Shown here: in pieces, positions 1 through 5,400 of the stretch
Position numbering within the stretch: the first letter of the stretch is position 1
Layout of the letters: each line of letters starts with the position of its first letter
From: an uncultured Planctomycetaceae bacterium
GTDB taxonomy: Bacteria; Planctomycetota; Planctomycetia; Pirellulales; UBA1268
DNA length: 15,612 bases
Direction of reading: 5' to 3'
Assembly (NCBI GenBank): GCA_937926325.1
Contig: CALAZQ010000141.1
Span: 1 to 15,612 of the forward strand
Program-made: the position numbers and the translations under genes
Notes under the pieces: model-generated
Seen by the model: only the letters and a program-made list of their open reading frames with translations
Database searches by the model: none
Told to the model about the DNA's origin: nothing

Positions 1-2
1 CC

Positions 3-605
3 TTCCCTGAGCTTCCCGCTCTCGACGGCGGCACCGAGGAGGAAAGAGAGAGACTCGCCAACCTCCGCGGGCTTCGCCCCGAGACGATCGCTTCCGCCAT
101 CGGTAGCGGGCACCTTGGATTCACGGAGCGCGATGGCGAGCGGTTTTGGGTGGTCACCGATCGCGTGAGGATCAACGCACAGGTCCGCCGGTGCGACGGG
201 AAGCCCCTGTGGGGCAAGATGAAGGCGCAAACGATCGATGATTCATGGGCGGCGTGGCCGCTGGCATCCAGTGAGATCCGCACCGGTCACGTCCTGCTCG
301 CCGAGGGCGGGCCTGACTTTCTCTCTGCCATCGAGCTTTGCCGCATCTACGGCGTCCCCGCCTCCCCCGTGGGTGTCCTCGGAGCCTCCATGCCGATTCA
401 CAGCAAGGCCCTCCCCTTTTTCCGTGACAAGATCGTGCTCGTCGCGGAGCACAACGACGACGCGGGCCGCGATGCCACCGAGCGGTGGCGGCAACAACTC
501 TCCGGTCTCGCCAGTGTGCGGGCGATCCCCATGCTGGCCGGCGACCTCAACGACGAAATCCAAGCCCACGGGTCCGGGGAGGTTGCGGACCTATTCTTCG
601 CATGA
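3..605 (+). CDS. Toprim-domain primase-type protein, 5' end cut by window
   Basis: The frame is open from the first complete codon at position 3, so the true start lies outside the window; 200 residues are visible. The GTG at 150 is an internal valine, not a start. Residues about 20-90 form a basic, Trp-containing region (VVTDRVRINAQVRRCDG, then KPLWG, then WAAWPLA) of the kind that precedes Toprim in phage primases. The Toprim core follows: LLAEGGPDFLSA (Glu101, Asp105) and then AEHNDDAGRDA (residues 148-158). A GDLND motif (about 180-184) closes the domain. The canonical DxDxAG motif has His in place of the first Asp here (HNDDAG). By family knowledge, Toprim binds Mg2+ and catalyses nucleotidyl transfer in primer synthesis. 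The helicase domain is absent, but a separate DnaB-like gene lies downstream. The stop overlaps the next start (ATGA, 602-605), so translation is probably coupled. The Toprim call is good; whether it is an active primase is inference. Confidence 0.8.
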   Translation, partial: FPELPALDGGTEEERERLANLRGLRPETIASAIGSGHLGFTERDGERFWVVTDRVRINAQVRRCDGKPLWGKMKAQTIDDSWAAWPLASSEIRTGHVLLAEGGPDFLSAIELCRIYGVPASPVGVLGASMPIHSKALPFFRDKIVLVAEHNDDAGRDATERWRQQLSGLASVRAIPMLAGDLNDEIQAHGSGEVADLFFA

Positions 606-1177
606 AACTGATCATACCTATTGGCCCTCCCGGTGGGGGCAAAACCACCTTCTCGCAAGCGATCCCCGGCGCGTCCGTCGCGTCCTTCGCGGACCCTCTC
701 TACGCTGCCATGTCCGCCATCCTCGGACCCCACAAGGTCAATGAACTGCGCCGCCTCAACCAGAAGGGAGAGCCGCTGGTCGAACTCGGGGGGAAGAGTC
801 TCCGGTTCGCTCTTCGCTCGCTCGGGACTGAGTGGGGCCGAAACATGATATGGGAAGACATCTGGTGCGAATCCCTCTTCCGGCAGTACGACGACGTCGA
901 CGTGCTGACGATCGATGACCTGCGCTTTCCCAACGAGTACGAGGCCGCGCGCAAGCGGGGTGCTGTTTTCGTGCGGATCTGGCAGCGAGGATACGAGCGT
1001 GTCCCGCCCGAGCACGAGAGCGAAAGCTACTGGTTCACCTTCCCGGTCCACCTTCAAGTTGAGTGGGACACGCGAGACGAGATCCGCGACAAGGCAGGCT
1101 ACGTCTTCGAGCGCCTCGACGAGATAGCTACCCACCGCCCCGAAGTCACGAAGAGACTCGTCCCGACCTTGCCATGA
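602..1177 (+). CDS. Deoxynucleoside monophosphate kinase (P-loop)
   Basis: This 191-residue protein should phosphorylate dNMPs to dNDPs with ATP in the cytoplasm, feeding phage DNA synthesis. The Walker A loop is at residues 8-16 (GPPGGGKTT). SFADPLYAAM (28-37) and LRSLGTEWGRNMIWED (71-86) match the substrate/lid region of phage dNMP kinases. TIDDLRFPNEYEA (103-115) is the family's signature after the Walker B strand, and HESESYW (138-144) follows in the usual place. Length is normal for the family. The frame is open further upstream, but I chose ATG 602 because the P-loop begins immediately after it, as is usual, and because it overlaps the stop of the Toprim gene by ATGA. It sits between primase-like and helicase genes in a tight operon. 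The call is strong; which dNMP it prefers cannot be told. Confidence 0.9.
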   Translation: MKLIIPIGPPGGGKTTFSQAIPGASVASFADPLYAAMSAILGPHKVNELRRLNQKGEPLVELGGKSLRFALRSLGTEWGRNMIWEDIWCESLFRQYDDVDVLTIDDLRFPNEYEAARKRGAVFVRIWQRGYERVPPEHESESYWFTFPVHLQVEWDTRDEIRDKAGYVFERLDEIATHRPEVTKRLVPTLP

Positions 1178-1188
1178 TTGAACGATGA
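1174..1188 (+). other. Four-codon mini-ORF bridging kinase and helicase genes
   Basis: ATG ATT GAA CGA TGA (Met-Ile-Glu-Arg-stop) occupies the join. Its ATG overlaps the kinase stop (ATGA, 1174-1177) and its TGA overlaps the helicase start (ATGA, 1185-1188). It could pass terminating ribosomes from one gene to the next by two short reinitiation steps. It may equally be chance, since ATGA-type joins are common here. No peptide function is proposed. Confidence 0.25.
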
Positions 1189-2546
1189 ATGAACCACCGA
1201 CCGCCAGCAACACGATGGCCGCCCTCGAGGCGGAAAGAAACCTCCTCAGCGCCATCATCCAGAACCCGGCGGCTGCCGCCGACCTCCCCGAACTCAGCCC
1301 GCTCGACTTCTTCTCGACCAACCACAAGCTGATTCTCTCTGCCGTCCTGGCCCTCATCAATGATGAGCAACCGATCGACCGGGCCTTCATCAACGAGCGG
1401 GTTGACGTTGTCTGCCGCGGCCTCGAAACCGCGCGTCCCGACTCTCTCGATCAAGCGCTCATCAACGACATTGTCGGTGATCAAGTGCCCGCCGGCCTTC
1501 ACCGTGACTACTACCGCCTGATCCGCGAGAAGTGCGTGCTCCGAAAGGTCCACGCCTTCACGGCGAAGTGGGCGCGTCGGGCCTGCGAGTTTGGTCACGG
1601 AGAGGACGTCGACTCTTTCCTCGACCAGTTGGAGGAAGAGGCCCTTCGCTTCCGCAAGGTCCGCTCCGTGGACGTGCCGGTGAAGGATGCCCACGACGTT
1701 CTCAAGGAGTCCATCGACGCCCACATGGAGAGCCTCAAGTCCCCGCAACCGATCAAGAAGGGGATCATGACGGGGATCACGCAAATCGACAATCACACCG
1801 TCGGGATGCAGGCGGGAGAAATGGTGGTGGTGGCCGCCCGCCCGTCCGCCGGAAAGACCGCGTTGCTGATGCAGATTGCGATGCACAACGCTCTGCGGGA
1901 CGTGCCCGTTGCGGCCTTCTCCCTTGAGATGGATGCAGACTCGCTCATGGGCCGGGGTGCTTCGATGCTGTCTGGTGTCTCCACGCTGGCGGTGAAGCAA
2001 TGCCAAGTCACGGCGATGGAGCGCGATACATGGTCGAAGAGCTACCTCAAGCTCAAGCAGGGTGCGATGAAGATCGACGACGACCCGAGCGTGATGATCG
2101 AGGATATTCGAGCCCGCGCCCGCCGGCTGGTCAGGGAATTCGGCGTGAAGGTCATTCTGATCGACTACCTTCAACTGATCACCCCATCGAAGAAGGACCG
2201 CAACGCCATGCGGGACGAGAAGGTGGGAAATATCTCTCAGGGGTGCAAGGCCATGGCCCGCGAGCTGAACCTCCCCGTGGTCGTCCTGGCACAGCTCAAC
2301 CGCGATCTCGAAAAGCGGGACGACAAGGTTCCCCGGCTGTCGGACCTTCGCGACTCGGGCCGGATTGAGCAGGACGGGGATCACATTTGGGCGATCCATC
2401 GACCGCACGGAAATGACTCCGACGCTTTCAATATCCACTGCCTCAAGGCCCGGAATACCGGGATCTTCCCGAAGGTCGAGTTGATCTTCGATGGGGAGAC
2501 ACAGAGGATCACGCAAATGAATGACTCTCAACCTGACTTACTATGA
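1185..2546 (+). CDS. DnaB-family replicative DNA helicase
   Basis: This 453-residue protein is a hexameric 5'-3' fork helicase by family. The N-terminal DnaB domain covers about residues 12-130 (EAERNLLSAIIQNP, then DFFSTNHKLIL). After a linker, the RecA-like motor begins near 190 (IKKGIMTGITQIDNHTVGMQAGE). Visible motifs are Walker A ARPSAGKTA (218-226), catalytic Glu in SLEM (246-249), Walker B VILIDYLQL (323-331), the sensor-like VVVLAQLNRDLEKR (365-378), the DnaB hallmark DLRDSGRIEQDGD (387-399) and KARNTG (421-426) with the arginine-finger position. Length is normal and the core is intact. Start ATG 1185 lies 7 bases after the kinase stop. The stop overlaps an ATG at 2543. With the upstream Toprim protein it forms a split primase/helicase pair. 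No loader gene is seen in the window. Confidence 0.95.
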   Translation: MNEPPTASNTMAALEAERNLLSAIIQNPAAAADLPELSPLDFFSTNHKLILSAVLALINDEQPIDRAFINERVDVVCRGLETARPDSLDQALINDIVGDQVPAGLHRDYYRLIREKCVLRKVHAFTAKWARRACEFGHGEDVDSFLDQLEEEALRFRKVRSVDVPVKDAHDVLKESIDAHMESLKSPQPIKKGIMTGITQIDNHTVGMQAGEMVVVAARPSAGKTALLMQIAMHNALRDVPVAAFSLEMDADSLMGRGASMLSGVSTLAVKQCQVTAMERDTWSKSYLKLKQGAMKIDDDPSVMIEDIRARARRLVREFGVKVILIDYLQLITPSKKDRNAMRDEKVGNISQGCKAMARELNLPVVVLAQLNRDLEKRDDKVPRLSDLRDSGRIEQDGDHIWAIHRPHGNDSDAFNIHCLKARNTGIFPKVELIFDGETQRITQMNDSQPDLL

Positions 2547-2839
2547 CGTCGAAGCTGACAGACTATGAGCCGAAAAAAGTTCAAGTGCCCGATATGTGGA
2601 TTAAAGCCACCGCCCCTCACTGGATGCCATTGCCACATCGAGGAGCGAGCGAATGGTTCTCGTCCAGCGCATTGTTCGCCTCGTCCACTGCATGTCATAG
2701 CGATCCGAAATACCAAGTGCTGTTTTGCGCGATTATTGATCGACTGCGACGGAATCTACAAATGCCCGTGCGGGAAGAATCAGAACCGTCTCGCCAAAGA
2801 ATCTCGCTGATGCGATTTTCATTGCTGCAAACCCCATGA
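2543..2839 (+). other. Alternative 98-codon frame overlapping the zinc-ribbon ORF
   Basis: This frame is joined at both ends by ATGA overlaps: its ATG overlaps the helicase stop and its TGA overlaps the start of the 2836 gene. That is the expected layout of a real operon gene. Its product has no recognisable motif and fully contains the Cys-rich ORF at 2565-2810 in another frame. By hand count, G/C at third codon positions is a little over half in both frames, so composition does not choose between them. I list it as an alternative, not as the preferred gene. It could also act as a path for ribosomes from helicase to the 2836 gene. Confidence 0.25.
2565..2810 (+). CDS. Small zinc-ribbon-like protein
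   Basis: This 81-residue protein is not recognised by name. It begins MSRKKFKCPICG and has paired Cys/His: CPIC (8-11), CHCH (21-24), CC (52-53), and near the end a CxCG knuckle KCPCGKNQ (66-73). CPIC and CPCG spaced like this suggest one zinc ribbon with a long insert, or two metal sites. Basic residues cluster around the knuckles, which would suit nucleic-acid binding. It lies 18 bases after the helicase stop in the replication operon. No clear Shine-Dalgarno sequence precedes ATG 2565. A competing frame (2543-2839) has the better operon joins, so the choice of frame rests on the cysteine pattern. Role unknown; a DNA-binding accessory protein is inference. Confidence 0.6.
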   Translation: MSRKKFKCPICGLKPPPLTGCHCHIEERANGSRPAHCSPRPLHVIAIRNTKCCFARLLIDCDGIYKCPCGKNQNRLAKESR

Positions 2840-3111
2840 ATCGACGCCCCTTCCTCACCCTTTTGCTGACGGCCGGCCTGCCGGTCCCCGCTGCGTCTCA
2901 CGCGCCTATCCCCACCCTCGATCAATACTTGGTCGAGATGGACTACCGGGTAGGCCCGTGGACCTTCATCGAAATGACCGTGCCTCTTTGGGCCTTGAGT
3001 CCGAGGGACGCGGAGCACCGCGCGAAGCGAATCATTCGAGACCGATTTGGCCCCAAGGCTCACGTCCTCTTCGAGAAGGTCAAGGCGACACGGGCGGTTC
3101 CGGATCGCTGA
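2836..3111 (+). CDS. Small putative exported protein, unknown function
   Basis: This 91-residue protein is not recognised. Its start looks like a signal peptide: basic MNRRP, then a hydrophobic stretch FLTLLLTAGLPVPAA and a plausible cleavage site near ASHA (about residues 19-23). The remaining about 68 residues read like a small beta-alpha-beta unit (RVGPWTFIEMTVPLWALS, then DAEHRAKRIIRDRFG, then HVLFEKVKA). Cysteine is absent, so it is not a lipoprotein. ATG 2836 overlaps the stop of the 2543 frame by ATGA. The 3' end overlaps the last gene of the convergent late block by 32 bases. It is the last gene of the plus-strand block. An exported protein after replication genes could serve host takeover or exclusion, but nothing in the sequence shows this. 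Confidence 0.6.
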   Translation: MNRRPFLTLLLTAGLPVPAASHAPIPTLDQYLVEMDYRVGPWTFIEMTVPLWALSPRDAEHRAKRIIRDRFGPKAHVLFEKVKATRAVPDR

Positions 3112-3439
3112 TCAGCCCAGGGGGATCCATGGGTACATCCGGCATCGGAAGTCGGAGATCGGGATTCGCGGCATTCGCCTCATCGACCCAGTTGCGGAGA
3201 TTCGCCGGTCGAAATCGGTCCGCCTCGATTTCCGACAGTCGACCGAGCACCCACTCGCGCTCCTGCGCCCACAGTCCGCGCTCTGTGGTCAAGACGTCAA
3301 ACTTCTTTTCCATCCGCGCGGTGACGCGCTCCTCAAGCTGTTGCGCCTCCCACCACATCCAAACGTGTGCCGAAAGAATCAGTGCCAAGGCGACGCCTCC
3401 CGTCGTCACTCGTTCAACGAATTTGTGAGTTCTCCTCAT
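3080..3439 (-). CDS. Rz-like inner-membrane spanin candidate
   Basis: This 119-residue protein has a short basic N-terminus (MRRTHKFVER), one transmembrane helix (about 13-30, ending in HVWMWW), a charged coiled coil (about 31-75, with EAQQLEERVTARMEKKF and EREWVLGRLSEIEAD) and a Pro-rich tail (about 93-119). This is the layout of Rz-type i-spanins, which span the periplasm and help fuse inner and outer membranes in the last step of lysis. It is the last gene of the lysis cassette, after holin, amidase and a one-TM protein, which supports the role. Its ATG overlaps the previous stop by ATGA (3436-3439). I scanned the first part of the other two frames on this strand for a nested Rz1-type lipoprotein and found only early stops. 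Family membership is from architecture, not from sequence recognition. Confidence 0.55.
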   Translation of the reverse strand: MRRTHKFVERVTTGGVALALILSAHVWMWWEAQQLEERVTARMEKKFDVLTTERGLWAQEREWVLGRLSEIEADRFRPANLRNWVDEANAANPDLRLPMPDVPMDPPGLISDPEPPVSP

Positions 3440-3681
3440 TCCAAAAGCCGAAGGCGGGTTTCATGGTCGGCCAGCCGCGCACGGATCTCATCCGTCCTCA
3501 CCTCCAAGAACTGCATCGTGCGCATTTCCACCTGGATCTCCGAGATTTTCTCCGACTGGCCGCGCAAGTCGGAGCGCATCTCCTTCGCGATCCAGACCAC
3601 GAACGCCACAAGGGACGTCAGCAGAATCTTGAAGGCCGCCTCAGCACCGAGAATCAGCTTGGTTTTGTTGTCTTCACTCAT
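3436..3681 (-). CDS. One-TM coiled-coil protein of the lysis cassette
   Basis: This 81-residue protein has a short polar N-terminus (MSEDNKTKL), one hydrophobic helix (about 15-32, KILLTSLVAFVVWIA) and a charged coiled coil for the rest (36-81, SEKISEIQVEMRTMQ and ending ETRLRLLE). ATG 3681 has a GGAG Shine-Dalgarno sequence 8 bases upstream; a GTG at 3684 directly after the amidase stop is the other possible start. It lies between amidase and the Rz-like gene. It could be a second holin or antiholin-type protein, or a partner of the Rz-like protein, since both are single-pass with coiled coils. No sequence family is recognised, so the role is inferred from place and shape. Confidence 0.6.
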   Translation of the reverse strand: MSEDNKTKLILGAEAAFKILLTSLVAFVVWIAKEMRSDLRGQSEKISEIQVEMRTMQFLEVRTDEIRARLADHETRLRLLE

Positions 3682-3684
3682 CAC

Positions 3685-4638
3685 TCAGTCTCCGATGATC
3701 ATCTCCACGTCCTGCTTCACCAGTGCGCGAAACTCTCCCATGGTGAGGGCCTTCTCCTTGCCCGTTTCCTCGATCACGAGCGCCCCGCCCGGATCCGTTT
3801 TCCGTCCTGGTGAAACCTCATCGTGCCCGACGATCCGATCGAGACGGAAGACGTCCGGGTTGTTGAGGTAGAGCCAGCACAGAACCTTCCGGAGCGCGAG
3901 CATTTGATCGGGCGTGAATTTGTGATACCACCCCGGCGCGATGTTCTCCCGACGGTCGCAGTAGATCACCTCGTCTTTCGGGATCCGGTTCTTGGCGAGG
4001 TTCCGCCCCTTGTCCCACCAAGGATAGAAGTTCTTCCCTGAGCTGCGGAGTTGCCCGGCCGCCTGAACCTCGATCCCGATGTAGTCCGTGTGAACGTAGT
4101 TCCCAACCGGCTTGTGGTACGACTTGCCCGCGTGATACCCCCACCGGTTGAGCGGGTCCGACTGCGCCAGGTTGCCGTCCTCGTCGATGATGAGGTAGAG
4201 CATCCCCGTGTCGCGCATGAGCTGGTTGCCCGATCGCAAACCGTTGCGGTGTCCGGCGGTCCAGTGAACCACCGCCCCGGAGGGATACCCGTCCGGATAG
4301 GTTCCCCGCTTTGCGCCGGAAGGAGCGTCGGCAGCGTACGGGATCCACAGTTTCTTCTTGTCGAAGAGGTAGAGCGATTGGTCGTGAATATCCGCGAGCG
4401 TATCGGGCTCGGCCGGCTCCGTTCGAAACTCCGGGTTCTCGTTGGGTTCCGCGGGCTCTCCGGCTGTCTCGTTGAGTCTCTGATTCAGCAGGCGACCCAT
4501 GAAATCTCGGAGCGACCTCCGATAGTCCGCCGGCATCGAGCTGAGGTAGCCGTTGTCATGCAGCCAAACCCAGGTCCACGCTTCCTCGAACTCGTGCTCC
4601 TCGAGCTTGGTTGTTCCCTCTTCTGTTTTGTCACTCAT
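3685..4638 (-). CDS. N-acetylmuramoyl-L-alanine amidase (Amidase_2 endolysin)
   Basis: This 317-residue endolysin should cut the amide bond between muramic acid and the stem peptide. The Amidase_2 fold covers about residues 118-290. The motifs are VVHWTAGH (first zinc His at 125), LYLIIDEDGNLAQ (147-159), WGYHAGKSYH (166-175), YIGIEVQ (186-192) and IVGHDEVSPGRKTDPGG (269-285). The last one holds zinc His272, Lys280 and zinc Asp282, in the positions known from T7-type amidases. There is no signal peptide, so release needs the holin encoded just upstream. Residues 1-95 are an extra N-terminal part (Trp-rich EEAWTWVWLHDNG, then a Pro/Glu-rich linker EPAEPNENPE) that I cannot assign. I chose ATG 4638; a TTG six bases upstream is possible, and GGAG sits directly against the ATG, so the start is uncertain. 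Confidence 0.9.
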   Translation of the reverse strand: MSDKTEEGTTKLEEHEFEEAWTWVWLHDNGYLSSMPADYRRSLRDFMGRLLNQRLNETAGEPAEPNENPEFRTEPAEPDTLADIHDQSLYLFDKKKLWIPYAADAPSGAKRGTYPDGYPSGAVVHWTAGHRNGLRSGNQLMRDTGMLYLIIDEDGNLAQSDPLNRWGYHAGKSYHKPVGNYVHTDYIGIEVQAAGQLRSSGKNFYPWWDKGRNLAKNRIPKDEVIYCDRRENIAPGWYHKFTPDQMLALRKVLCWLYLNNPDVFRLDRIVGHDEVSPGRKTDPGGALVIEETGKEKALTMGEFRALVKQDVEMIIGD

Positions 4639-4659
4639 CTCCAATTGGCATGGTCAGAA

Positions 4660-4673
4660 TCATTACGTAATGA
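4660..4673. promoter_or_regulatory. 14-bp perfect palindrome in the holin-amidase gap
   Basis: TCATTACGTAATGA is a perfect inverted repeat without spacer, in the 38-base gap between the holin stop and the amidase start. It is AT-rich in a GC-rich genome, which is why it stands out. Such a site suits a dimeric DNA-binding protein better than a terminator, since it has no loop and no T-run. A role in setting amidase expression apart from holin is inference. Confidence 0.35.
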
Positions 4674-4676
4674 GAT

Positions 4677-5363
4677 TCAGGCATCGGCCTTCTTCTCCGT
4701 GACCACCTTGCGCTGCTCGCCGGCCAGCACTCGCTTCTCGACCCCGCGGTGGTAGGATGCGACACCCAGGATGGAAGCGGGGAGAATAAGCACCCCCGCG
4801 AACGCTCCGAGGATCACGGGAAGGTGAGGGATGAAAAGCTCTCCATCGAAACCGACGAGATCGACACCGGCGAGAAGGGCGACCCAGGCCAGCCCGAACC
4901 AGAAACCCCGGCACGACCACCGGCCCCACATCGGGCGCCACGCTCCGGCCTCCGGGTTGGCGATGACCTCTTGCCGGATCGTCTCGTTGATCTCAGCGAC
5001 GCGAGCGGAGTCGGCTTCCTCCTGAGCGGTGATGATTGCGGCATCCGCTTCGATCTCCGCAATCGCCATCTCGGTCTCGAGCTTCTTCAACTCGGTGAGA
5101 GCTTGCAGTTGCTCGGCGCTCATGTCGGTCACCATCTCCTCGATGGTCTCGATCCCCTCGTCGGAACTGCCTTCGTCTCCAATCCCGATTGCTTCTCCAA
5201 CCGCGTCGAGAACCCCGAACTCGTCGAGGACTCCGCCGACCGGGGTGCGCTTCACCGCCGCGCCGCCGGCCCGAATGAGAATCTCTCCCACCTTCGGGAG
5301 ACCCTTCTCGAAAACGTTGCGTCCGATGTTCCGGATCCGCTCTCTCCGCTCTTCTCGTGTCAT
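4677..5363 (-). CDS. Three-TM type (GTA-like) phage holin
   Basis: This 228-residue protein should permeabilise the inner membrane and release the endolysin. The C-terminal part matches the 3TM holin family first described in gene transfer agents: an Ala/Glu-rich coiled coil (about 82-135, EMAIAEIEADAAIITAQ), the signature AWRPMWGRW (141-149), then hydrophobic segments (about 153-171, and 178-203 with VILGAFAGVLILPA), ending ILGVASYHRGVEKR (198-211). The N-terminal region (1-80) has a Gly-rich amphipathic segment (GEILIRAGGAAVKRTPVGG) and an acidic linker. I chose ATG 5363; a TTG at 5384 would add seven residues and leave no better ribosome-binding site. It opens the lysis cassette, just after the tail fibre gene and before the amidase. 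Confidence 0.8.
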   Translation of the reverse strand: MTREERRERIRNIGRNVFEKGLPKVGEILIRAGGAAVKRTPVGGVLDEFGVLDAVGEAIGIGDEGSSDEGIETIEEMVTDMSAEQLQALTELKKLETEMAIAEIEADAAIITAQEEADSARVAEINETIRQEVIANPEAGAWRPMWGRWSCRGFWFGLAWVALLAGVDLVGFDGELFIPHLPVILGAFAGVLILPASILGVASYHRGVEKRVLAGEQRKVVTEKKADA

Positions 5364-5400
5364 CAAGTCCACGAGAAGCGTCAACTTGTCAGATTACCCA

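Noticed and set aside
398..1393. Long minus-strand frame opposite the Toprim and kinase genes
   Set aside because: It runs opposite two genes with clear family motifs and its product shows no motif; GC-rich codon bias opens such antisense frames.
1146..2531. 461-codon minus-strand frame opposite the helicase
   Set aside because: The DnaB motifs on the plus strand are intact and complete; the antisense product has His/Arg/Asp-rich low-information sequence.
2695..3063. 122-codon minus-strand frame as a possible missing spanin partner
   Set aside because: It has no lipobox, no membrane segment and an Arg-rich shadow composition; the plus-strand gene with an export-like start is more plausible.
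3107..3116. GCTGATCAGC palindrome at the convergent stops as a terminator
   Set aside because: It has no loop and no T-run, and is only 10 bp.
3047..3871. 274-codon plus-strand frame across the lysis genes
   Set aside because: It is Ser/Arg-rich and lies opposite three minus-strand genes that are joined by operon overlaps and have clear membrane or amidase features.
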